From the NCBI GenBank assembly GCA_900321865.1, contig ONXP01000033.1, positions 1 to 5,721 on the forward strand: a stretch of DNA of 5,721 nucleotides. Direction: 5' to 3'. The stretch's first letter is position 1; every line of letters starts with the position of its first letter. The notes under the pieces are model-generated. The model was not told where the DNA came from. It saw only the letters and a list, made by a program, of their open reading frames with translations, and ran no database searches. The translations under genes and the position numbers were made by a program. The stretch comes from an uncultured Elusimicrobia bacterium. GTDB taxonomy: Bacteria; RUG730. This document shows positions 1 through 5,721 of the stretch, piece after piece.

Positions 1-62
1 CCCATAAAGAATTTAATATAAATCTAAAAAAGAACTGAAAATTTAACAAAATTTATTTCATA

Positions 63-90
63 AGTATACAAATTTATTTTAATTAATCAA
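63..90 (-). promoter_or_regulatory. Possible sigma-70-type promoter downstream of serA
   Basis: On the minus strand TTGATT (85-90) and TATACT (63-68) are separated by 16 bases, close to the TTGACA and TATAAT consensus. It lies in the 107-base non-coding stretch after the serA stop and would point toward a gene beyond the left edge. Such matches occur often by chance in AT-rich DNA, and I see no GC-rich hairpin with a T-run that would end the serA transcript here, so read-through is equally possible. Confidence 0.3.
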
Positions 91-107
91 GCTTTTTATT
101 AAAAATT

Positions 108-1688
108 TTATAAAATTACAAACTTTGCTAATTCTATTTCTTTAATATCTCTTAAAGCTAAAAGAACTTCGTTATCTATTTTTTTATCAATACTCGTAAG
201 CATTATAGCCTGATTATCCATCTTATTAGTACTAACCTGCATATTTGAAATATTTATGCCTTCTTCTTGCAACTTTGTTCCTAATTTTCCAACCACACCA
301 GGAACATCTAAATTTTTTGATATAATTATATTTCCAAAAGGAGATAAGTCAACATTATAATTATTTATTTTTATAATTCTAATATTATTTTTATAAAAAA
401 CTGTTCCACTAACAGACACTTCTTTCTTATTTGTCTTCACTTTTACCGTCAAAAGATTAGCTATGTCATCTAATTTATTCGCTTTTATTTCTTTAATTTT
501 TATTCCTCTTTCATTAGCCAAAAATGATGCATTAACTAAATTTATATGCTCTTCAACATTTTTTAAAAGTCCTTTCAAAAGTGAAGCTGTTATAGGGGAA
601 ACTGTTTTTTCTGAAATATTACCCTTATAATAAATTTCTATTTCTTTTATTCCAGACTCATCATCTAAAAATGCAGTCTCTAATATCCCTATTTTTTCCG
701 CTAAAAATATAAAAGGTTCTATTTCTTTCATTATCTCAGGAGAAAAAGAAAATGCATTAACAGCATTCTTAATTTCTTTATTTTCAAAAAAATCTCTAAT
801 TTGTTTAACTATATCTACAGCGACATTTATTTGTGCTTCTTCGGTAGATGCTCCAAGATGTGGAGTCACTACTACATTGTCTAAATCTATCAAAGGACTA
901 TCTAAAGCTGGCTCAACAGAAAAAACATCAATCGCTGCTCCTTTTACTTTTCCAGAAAGCAAAGCATCTTTTAAATCATTTTCATTAATAATTCCACCTC
1001 TTGCGACATTTAAAATTCTAACTCCTTCTTTCATTTTACTAATCGTCTCTTTATTGATTAAATTCTCGGTATCTTTGGTTTTTGGAATATGCAATGTAAT
1101 AATATCAGAATTTTGTAATAAATAATCCAAATCAACTATCTTTGCATTCAATTTGTCAGCTTGCTCTTTTGTAGCAAAAGGATCATAAACTAAAATATTC
1201 ATTTCAAAACTTCTAGCCCTTTTAGCTACCTCAAATCCTATTTTTCCAAAACCTATAACCCCTAAAGTTTTTTTATATAATTCTGTACCGGTAAATTTAC
1301 TTCTTTTCCATTCTTTATTTTTTAAAGATAAATGTGCCATAGGAATATTTCGAACCAAACTCATCATCATACTCATAGTATGCTCAGCCGCAGAAATCGT
1401 ATTGCCAAAAGGTGTATTCATTACTATTATGCCTTTTTTACTGGCAGCTTTTATATCTATATTATCAACTCCAACACCTGCTCTACCAATGATTTTTAAG
1501 TTTTTTGCATGATTTAAAACTTCTTCGGTAACTTTTGAACCACTTCTAATAATTAAAGCATCATAAGGCTCAATTTTATCTTTTAATTCTTCAGGCTTTA
1601 TAATACTTACTTCATATAAATCATTTTCTTCTAAAAGTTTTATTCCTTCTTTTGACAATGGATCACTGATTAAAACCTTTATTTTCAT
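108..1688 (-). CDS. serA: D-3-phosphoglycerate dehydrogenase, long (type 1) form
   Basis: SerA oxidises 3-phosphoglycerate to 3-phosphohydroxypyruvate with NAD+, the committed step of serine synthesis, in the cytosol. Its 526 residues match the long family form (about 524-531 residues), which carries an extra allosteric substrate-binding domain. Residues 1-100 and about 290-315 form the substrate domain, with GRAGVGVDNID at 68-78. The Rossmann NAD domain carries GFGKIG at 146-151 and Asp169 for the adenosine ribose. Catalytic residues are Arg230 (NVARGG), Glu259 (FSVEP) and His277 (TPHLGAST). The ASB domain (about 318-440) includes NLVNASFLANERGI at 383-396. The ACT domain (about 453-526) contains LDVPGVVGKLG at 460-470, suggesting feedback control by serine. 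The ATG at 1686-1688 follows rpsA by nine bases. The nine-base gap excludes any dedicated leader or riboswitch between rpsA and serA, so serA is probably co-transcribed. No serC or serB is in the window. Confidence 0.96.
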   Translation of the reverse strand: MKIKVLISDPLSKEGIKLLEENDLYEVSIIKPEELKDKIEPYDALIIRSGSKVTEEVLNHAKNLKIIGRAGVGVDNIDIKAASKKGIIVMNTPFGNTISAAEHTMSMMMSLVRNIPMAHLSLKNKEWKRSKFTGTELYKKTLGVIGFGKIGFEVAKRARSFEMNILVYDPFATKEQADKLNAKIVDLDYLLQNSDIITLHIPKTKDTENLINKETISKMKEGVRILNVARGGIINENDLKDALLSGKVKGAAIDVFSVEPALDSPLIDLDNVVVTPHLGASTEEAQINVAVDIVKQIRDFFENKEIKNAVNAFSFSPEIMKEIEPFIFLAEKIGILETAFLDDESGIKEIEIYYKGNISEKTVSPITASLLKGLLKNVEEHINLVNASFLANERGIKIKEIKANKLDDIANLLTVKVKTNKKEVSVSGTVFYKNNIRIIKINNYNVDLSPFGNIIISKNLDVPGVVGKLGTKLQEEGINISNMQVSTNKMDNQAIMLTSIDKKIDNEVLLALRDIKEIELAKFVIL

Positions 1689-1693
1689 AAATA

Positions 1694-1699
1694 CCTCTT
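1694..1699 (-). promoter_or_regulatory. Shine-Dalgarno site for serA, overlapping the rpsA stop codon
   Basis: The minus strand reads AAGAGG, then five bases (TATTT), then ATG. The two leading A bases belong to the TAA stop of rpsA, so ribosomes ending rpsA translation sit on the serA initiation site. This fixes the serA start and favours translational coupling of the two genes. Confidence 0.8.
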
Positions 1700-3380
1700 A
1701 TTTAATATTTTTTAATTTATTTAAAACATTATCTGATAAATACTCTGCAAAAGTTGGTTTATTATTATCAGAATTTTCTATATATTTTTTTATTTCTATT
1801 TTTTCTTGTTCCAAAAGATAATCTCTCACAGAAAAAATTAATTCTCTTGTTTTAAAATCTATTTTTATCAATTTTGCAATAAATTTATCCCCAATTTTAT
1901 ACATAGTCAAAAGATCAATATTTCTATTATCACTAGCATTATTTTTAGGCATAACTCCAGTAAGCTCATTGCCTAAATCTAAAATTACATTATCTTTATT
2001 AACATATTTAACAACGACTTCGTAATTTTCTTTCAATTTATATTTTAGGATAGGATCAACTTCTTTTTGTTTTAAACCTAATGCTATATTTTTAAGCTTA
2101 TTATTTATTTTTAAAATTATCACTTCTAGCTCTTCATCTTTTTTAAACATATCTGATGTCACTTTGTCTATTTTTCCCCAAGAAATATCTTTCACATGAA
2201 CTAAACCACTTAATCCTTTTTCGACCTCAACAAATACTCCATAATCCACAATAGATGTAACTTTTCCTAAAATTCTATCCCCTTCTTTGTGTTTCGATAT
2301 AAATTTTTCCCAAGGACTCAATTCTATTTGTTTTAAACCTAATGAAAGTTTTTTCTCTTTTTTGTCAAATGATAATACTTTTACTTTTAAAATATCTCCA
2401 ACTTTTAGAACATCTTCAATTTTCCTAACTTTTTCGATCCAAGACAAATCAGAAATATGAAGTGCCCCATCTATTCCATCGGCTACATTAATGATTGCCA
2501 CATACTGTAATATTTTTATCACTTTCCCCTCAATAATATCTCCTTCTTTAAAAGTAACCTTATCCCAAGGACAAGGAATAATATCCTTAAGGGATAAATT
2601 GATTTTATTATGTTCCTTATCTATTTCTTTTATCATAACTTCAACTTCATCATAAAGCGATAATATATCGCTAGGATTATTTACTCTACCCCAGCTCATA
2701 TCTTTTATATACAAAAACCCGTCTATTCCACCAATATCTATGAATGCTCCGTATGATTTTATTGTTTTTACTGTTCCTTTTACTATTTGTCCAACTTTTA
2801 AACTAGATTTTAACTTTTCTAAATTTAATTTTTTGATTTTATCCTGATAATTTTTAGCTGAAACTACAAAATTATTCTTTTTGATTTCTAAAATTAACAC
2901 ATCTAATTCTTCACCTAAAATTTTGTCTTTTTTTAAATTTTTAGGAGCCTGTGAAATAGGTAAAAATCCATCTAATCCTAAAACTTTTACCAAATATCCA
3001 CCTTTATTTTCAGAAATTATTTTACACTTTACAGGAAGATTTAATTCGAATTTATTTTTTAAAATTTCAAAATTTTCTATATTTTTTAACTTTTTATAAG
3101 AAATATTTTTAATTGTTCCATTATCATTTCTTTCAACAAAAACATCTAATTCATCCCCAACTTTTAGATTAATAGAGCCTTTTTCATCATAAAATTCTTC
3201 TATAGGCAAGTAATATTCTGTCTTTGCTCCTATATCTAATGTCACATCACTATAAGAAACCCCTAAGATAATTGCTTTAATTATATCTTTCTCATTCGAT
3301 AACAAACTGGTGTCTTCTTTTAAAAGCTCAGCCATCGTAATATTAGTATTATCCTCTATAAAAGTATTTTTATCTTCCAC
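1698..3380 (-). CDS. rpsA: 30S ribosomal protein S1, six S1 domains
   Basis: S1 binds mRNA on the 30S subunit and helps initiate on messages with weak or structured leaders. The 560 residues fall into six OB-fold S1 repeats at about 32-97, 112-177, 195-266, 279-351, 365-437 and 447-519, the arrangement of E. coli S1 (557 residues); Firmicute S1 usually has four. Domains 3 and 5 are the most canonical (YGAFIDIGGIDGFLYIKDMSW-like around 210-230, and YGVFVEVEKGLSGLVHVKD at 380-398). Domain 4 has YVAII at 293-297 where YGxFV is usual. Domains 1-2 and 6 are diverged, as is typical. The start is GTG at 3378-3380: an in-frame TAA lies at 3384-3386, so no standard start exists further upstream, and a strong AGGGGG precedes the GTG by seven bases. 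The next in-frame ATG (residue 16) has no ribosome binding site. The start overlaps the ispH end by 11 bases in another frame. The tail after 520 is short, charged and non-S1. Confidence 0.95.
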   Translation of the reverse strand: MEDKNTFIEDNTNITMAELLKEDTSLLSNEKDIIKAIILGVSYSDVTLDIGAKTEYYLPIEEFYDEKGSINLKVGDELDVFVERNDNGTIKNISYKKLKNIENFEILKNKFELNLPVKCKIISENKGGYLVKVLGLDGFLPISQAPKNLKKDKILGEELDVLILEIKKNNFVVSAKNYQDKIKKLNLEKLKSSLKVGQIVKGTVKTIKSYGAFIDIGGIDGFLYIKDMSWGRVNNPSDILSLYDEVEVMIKEIDKEHNKINLSLKDIIPCPWDKVTFKEGDIIEGKVIKILQYVAIINVADGIDGALHISDLSWIEKVRKIEDVLKVGDILKVKVLSFDKKEKKLSLGLKQIELSPWEKFISKHKEGDRILGKVTSIVDYGVFVEVEKGLSGLVHVKDISWGKIDKVTSDMFKKDEELEVIILKINNKLKNIALGLKQKEVDPILKYKLKENYEVVVKYVNKDNVILDLGNELTGVMPKNNASDNRNIDLLTMYKIGDKFIAKLIKIDFKTRELIFSVRDYLLEQEKIEIKKYIENSDNNKPTFAEYLSDNVLNKLKNIK

Positions 3381-4284
3381 TATTTATCCCCCTAAGTTTA
3401 TTAATTATTTTTCTTATTATTAAACAAGATGTAGAAGCTCCTGTTACTAGTCCAATATTGCTTTGCAAAAGATCTTGAATTGTCAATTTATGAGATTTAA
3501 AGAGCTCATCTATATCTTTGTCTTCTTCTAAATAAAAGACTTTTTCATTTACTTTTTTACAGATTTCAAAGAGCTTATTAGTATTTGAACTATTTTTACC
3601 TCCAATTACAAAAACTATATCTGTTATATTAGCTATTTTTTTAGCATCTTTTTGACGTTCCAAAGTAGACAAACAAATGGTATTATATTTTTCTACTATT
3701 ATATTTTTATTTTGTAAAAAATTAACAATTTCATCTAATTTAGTTATGTTTTGAGTAGTCTGCGATAAAACTCCAACAATTTTTTTAGATTGTATATTAA
3801 AAATATTTTTTTGATAAATATCATTTAATTCTTCTATGCTGTTTACTATAATAGCATCACTAGATGCATAACTTTTTATTCCGATAACTTCTGGATGATT
3901 TTTATCCCCAATTATTACAGAAAAAATGCCTCTATTTTTTAAATCTTTAGCTATATTTTGAGCTTTTTTTACAAAAGGACAAGTCGCATCTATCAATTTA
4001 TATCCTTCATTAAAAAGCTTTTCCTCAAAATTTTTAGGTATGCCATGAGAACGAATAACTAACAAAATATCTGATTTATTATAATTTTTAATATTATTAT
4101 AATCGTCTAATGGAATTATATTATTTTTATCCTTCAAAAATTCAACTGTCTGGGGATTATGTATTATTGGTCCCAGAGTAAAAACTTTTTTCCCAAAATT
4201 ATCCCTTGCATTCATTTTAGCAAGTTTTATAGCTCTTTTTACTCCAAAACATAATCCATAGTGTTTTGCTAACATAATTTTCAT
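3370..4284 (-). CDS. ispH: 4-hydroxy-3-methylbut-2-enyl diphosphate reductase (IspH/LytB)
   Basis: IspH is a cytosolic iron-sulfur enzyme that reductively dehydroxylates HMBPP to isopentenyl and dimethylallyl diphosphate, the last step of the MEP pathway. The 304 residues are full length (E. coli 316). The three cluster cysteines are Cys12 (GLCFGVKRA), Cys102 (DATCPFVKKA) and Cys204 (NTICLSTLERQ). Diphosphate-binding histidines are His42 (HNPQ), His80 (RSHGIP) and His130 (KNHPEVIG), followed by the proton-relay Glu132. SQTTQN (174-179) and KNSSNTNKL (230-238) complete the active site. Its ATG shares the four bases ATGA with the plsC stop, preceded by a GAG-containing Shine-Dalgarno-like sequence in the plsC end. 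The 3' end overlaps rpsA by 11 bases. Unusually, the C-terminal motif reads GASTSC (282-287) where the family normally has GASTP followed by an acidic residue. By role it feeds the undecaprenyl carrier used by MraY. Confidence 0.97.
   Translation of the reverse strand: MKIMLAKHYGLCFGVKRAIKLAKMNARDNFGKKVFTLGPIIHNPQTVEFLKDKNNIIPLDDYNNIKNYNKSDILLVIRSHGIPKNFEEKLFNEGYKLIDATCPFVKKAQNIAKDLKNRGIFSVIIGDKNHPEVIGIKSYASSDAIIVNSIEELNDIYQKNIFNIQSKKIVGVLSQTTQNITKLDEIVNFLQNKNIIVEKYNTICLSTLERQKDAKKIANITDIVFVIGGKNSSNTNKLFEICKKVNEKVFYLEEDKDIDELFKSHKLTIQDLLQSNIGLVTGASTSCLIIRKIINKLRGINSGR
3388..3393 (-). promoter_or_regulatory. Strong Shine-Dalgarno site for rpsA, inside the ispH 3' end
   Basis: The minus strand reads AGGGGG, then ATAAATA, then the GTG start codon, giving seven bases of spacing. 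It is the most G-rich run in an otherwise AT-dominated region and lies within the ispH codons for Arg-Gly. It supports the GTG at 3378-3380 as the rpsA start and suggests S1 is translated at a higher rate than the genes before it. Confidence 0.8.
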
Positions 4285-4859
4285 TTTAAATTCTCAATTT
4301 TATTTAAAACTTTTTTACTAATTTCAAAATAATCTTTTTCATCATTTATAAAAAAAGGTTCTCCAAAAATCAATTTTATTTTTTTAAATTTCAAAAATTT
4401 ATCTGTATTTATTACTTTTACTGGAAGAATTGGACACTTTTTTTGTAAATTCATATAAATAAAACCTAAGCCTTTTTTAGGAGTAAATTTATTATTTCTT
4501 CTTCTCGTTCCTTCTGGAAATATTAACAATGAATTATTTGTTTCTAAAATATCAAAGACTTTTCTCATAGCATCTACATCTGCTGTTCCTCTTTTTACTG
4601 GAAAAGCTTTTACAAAAAGTAATATTGCCCCAAAAATTTTATTTTTAAAAAGTTCTTCTTTAGCAAAATAATAAAGATTCGTCCTTTTTGAAAAAGACCC
4701 TATTAAAGGCGGATCCAAATTACTCAAATGATTAGAGGCAAAAATATAATTTGAATCAGAATTTATATTTTCAAGACCTACCACTTCTACTCTAAAAAAA
4801 ATTCTAAAAAAAATTCTAAAAAATAATTGAATTAAAGCATAAATAAAATTTCTAAACAT
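4281..4859 (-). CDS. plsC: 1-acyl-sn-glycerol-3-phosphate acyltransferase (PlsC/LPLAT family)
   Basis: This is a membrane-associated acyltransferase that adds the second acyl chain to lysophosphatidic acid to give phosphatidic acid. All four family blocks are visible in its 192 residues: the catalytic HX4D motif in SNHLSNLDPP (His44, Asp49), the block around FPVKRG (86-91), FPEGTRRR (114-121, which binds the glycerol phosphate), and ILPVKVI (144-150). Residues 1-24 are hydrophobic and aromatic with a repeated IFFR unit, probably a membrane anchor. The length is at the short end for the family (E. coli PlsC is about 245). The ATG at 4857-4859 lies two bases after the mraY stop and has only a weak AGG six bases upstream, within the mraY end, so translation probably depends on coupling. 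The TGA stop overlaps the ispH start. Acyl donor (acyl-ACP, acyl-CoA or acyl-phosphate) cannot be told from sequence; a broader lysophospholipid acyltransferase role is possible. Confidence 0.93.
   Translation of the reverse strand: MFRNFIYALIQLFFRIFFRIFFRVEVVGLENINSDSNYIFASNHLSNLDPPLIGSFSKRTNLYYFAKEELFKNKIFGAILLFVKAFPVKRGTADVDAMRKVFDILETNNSLLIFPEGTRRRNNKFTPKKGLGFIYMNLQKKCPILPVKVINTDKFLKFKKIKLIFGEPFFINDEKDYFEISKKVLNKIENLK
4791..4823. repeat. 12-bp tandem repeat (about 2.75 copies) within plsC
   Basis: On the plus strand the unit TTCTAAAAAAAA recurs with a period of exactly 12, including two uninterrupted runs of eight A (4794-4801, 4806-4813) and one of six (4818-4823). Since 12 is a multiple of three, it encodes an in-frame peptide repeat FFR-IFFR-IFFR at residues 13-23 of PlsC. 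Whole-unit gain or loss would keep the frame, whereas single-base slippage in an A run would truncate PlsC. Confidence 0.85.
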
Positions 4860-4861
4860 AA

Positions 4862-5721
4862 TTACCTAATTTTAAGAGAGCTAAGAGATAAAAGCACTAA
4901 CAAAATTCCAATTATCCAAAATCTTATTACTACTTTTGTTTCTTTCCATCCAGATAATTCAAAATGATGATGAATAGGTGCCATCTTAAAAATTCTTCTT
5001 TTATTAAAATATCTATATGAAAAAACCTGTAAAATAACAGAAACAGCCTCGATAACAAAAAGTCCTCCACTAATTAACAGCAAACACTCTTGTTTGATTA
5101 ATACTGCTACTGTCCCAATTATCCCACCTAAAAAAAGAGAACCTGTATCTCCCATAAAAATATCAGCAGGAAAAGAATTGTACCATAAAAATCCTAAAGA
5201 TGCTCCAATAATTCCAGATAAAAAAACTGCTATTTCTCCAGATCCCAAAACTGGAATTATACCCAAATAAATACTAAATTTATAATGTCCGGTAAGGTAT
5301 GACAATATAGTAAAGGTAATAGAAGTTAAAATAACCAATCCTATAGCCAAACCATCAAGGCCATCTGTTAGATTGACTGCATTAGATGAGCCAACTATAA
5401 CAAAAGTAATAAATACAAAATAAAAAATTCCTAAATCTATAAACATATTTTTCATAAAAGGAATATCTATTATGCTAGAGTAATTAGAATTAACCGGATA
5501 AAAATAAAGATACAAAGATATTAAAAATGCTCCTAAAAATTGAAAAATTAATTTTTTTCTGAAAGACAATCCGGCTGTATTTTTTAAAGAAAATTTTAAA
5601 TAATCGTCAATAAATCCTAAAATACCAAAATAAATAGATGATAAAATACATATAAGAAAAAATCTATTCTTTAAATCAACCCAAAGAAAACTGGAAAGAA
5701 TAGTCCCAAATAAAATAATCA
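4862..5721 (-). CDS. mraY: Phospho-N-acetylmuramoyl-pentapeptide-transferase MraY, 5' end beyond window
   Basis: MraY is an integral membrane enzyme that transfers phospho-MurNAc-pentapeptide from UDP to undecaprenyl phosphate, giving lipid I, the first membrane step of peptidoglycan synthesis. The window holds 285 codons plus a TAA stop. The reading frame stays open to the right edge, so roughly the first 40-75 residues (family length about 320-360) are missing. Counting from the first complete codon at 5719, the Mg-binding motif GFIDDY has its Asp pair at 38-39, NAVNLTDGLDG is at 113-123, FMGDTGS at 188-194 (Asp191), and MAPIHHHFE has its His triplet at 250-252. Hydrophobic segments alternate throughout, as expected for a multi-span protein, and the C-terminus (...SLKIR) matches the family end. 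A TTG at 5567-5569 could be mistaken for the start, but the essential DD motif lies upstream of it. The stop is two bases before plsC. Identification is firm. Confidence 0.96.
   Translation of the reverse strand, partial: IILFGTILSSFLWVDLKNRFFLICILSSIYFGILGFIDDYLKFSLKNTAGLSFRKKLIFQFLGAFLISLYLYFYPVNSNYSSIIDIPFMKNMFIDLGIFYFVFITFVIVGSSNAVNLTDGLDGLAIGLVILTSITFTILSYLTGHYKFSIYLGIIPVLGSGEIAVFLSGIIGASLGFLWYNSFPADIFMGDTGSLFLGGIIGTVAVLIKQECLLLISGGLFVIEAVSVILQVFSYRYFNKRRIFKMAPIHHHFELSGWKETKVVIRFWIIGILLVLLSLSSLKIR

Noticed and set aside
1-5. ATG on the minus strand at 3-5 as the start of the next gene
   Set aside because: Only one codon and two bases are visible and no Shine-Dalgarno sequence precedes it, so it cannot be supported.
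877-1125. Open frame of 82 codons on the plus strand
   Set aside because: It lies wholly antisense to the conserved NAD and catalytic domain of serA, has no recognisable motif, and is what AT-rich antisense sequence gives by chance.
2881-3099. Open frame of 72 codons on the plus strand
   Set aside because: It is antisense to rpsA domain 2, has no family resemblance, and reflects mirrored Lys/Leu codons.
3378-3393. Programmed frameshift at the GGGGG run making an IspH-S1 fusion
   Set aside because: The rpsA frame is closed by TAA at 3384-3386 right after the run, so a shift there terminates; the G run is better explained as the rpsA ribosome binding site.
4281-4283. TGA read as Trp (alternative genetic code)
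   Set aside because: Trp is written TGG in serA, rpsA and mraY, no other in-frame TGA occurs in the genes, and the TGA coincides with a normal plsC end and an ATGA overlap.
4862-5569. Complete 235-residue mraY starting at TTG
   Set aside because: The conserved DDY motif and further matching sequence lie upstream in the same open frame, so the TTG is an internal Leu codon.

Overview
The window is a single, tightly packed block of five genes, all on the minus strand and so read from right to left. The DNA is very AT-rich (roughly a quarter G+C by eye), with heavy use of AAA, TTA and AGA codons. The genetic code looks standard: TGG encodes Trp, none of the genes has an internal in-frame TGA, and plsC ends on TGA. 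The ribosomal protein S1 has six S1 domains, and the MraY sequence around the DDY and HHH motifs resembles Gram-negative-type enzymes more than Firmicute ones. My inference is a low-GC, peptidoglycan-making bacterium outside the classical Bacillus/Clostridium lines, but I cannot name the phylum from this window.

Layout in transcription order: (1) the 3' part of mraY (from the right edge to 4862), which makes the first membrane intermediate of peptidoglycan; (2) plsC (4859-4281), a 1-acylglycerol-3-phosphate acyltransferase of phospholipid synthesis; (3) ispH (4284-3370), the last enzyme of the MEP isoprenoid pathway; (4) rpsA (3380-1698), ribosomal protein S1 starting at GTG; (5) serA (1688-108), a long D-3-phosphoglycerate dehydrogenase that commits carbon to serine. 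The junctions are +2, -4, -11 and +9 nucleotides, with no room for internal terminators or leader regulation, so this is very probably one operon with translational coupling. The last 107 bases (1-107) are non-coding, contain no convincing terminator, and hold a possible promoter for a gene lying beyond the left edge.

Functionally the first three genes are linked through the cell envelope: IspH supplies the isoprenoid precursors of the undecaprenyl-phosphate carrier used by MraY, and PlsC makes phosphatidic acid for the membrane. S1 and SerA tie this to translation and amino-acid supply. The plsC-ispH-rpsA order is a known bacterial neighbourhood. The flanking mraY and serA are the less usual partners.

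I found no mobile element, CRISPR array, RNA gene or evident new system. The points most worth checking are the true 5' extension of mraY past a misleading internal TTG, the overlapping but unfused ispH/rpsA junction, a 12-bp tandem repeat inside plsC, and a non-canonical IspH C-terminal active-site motif.
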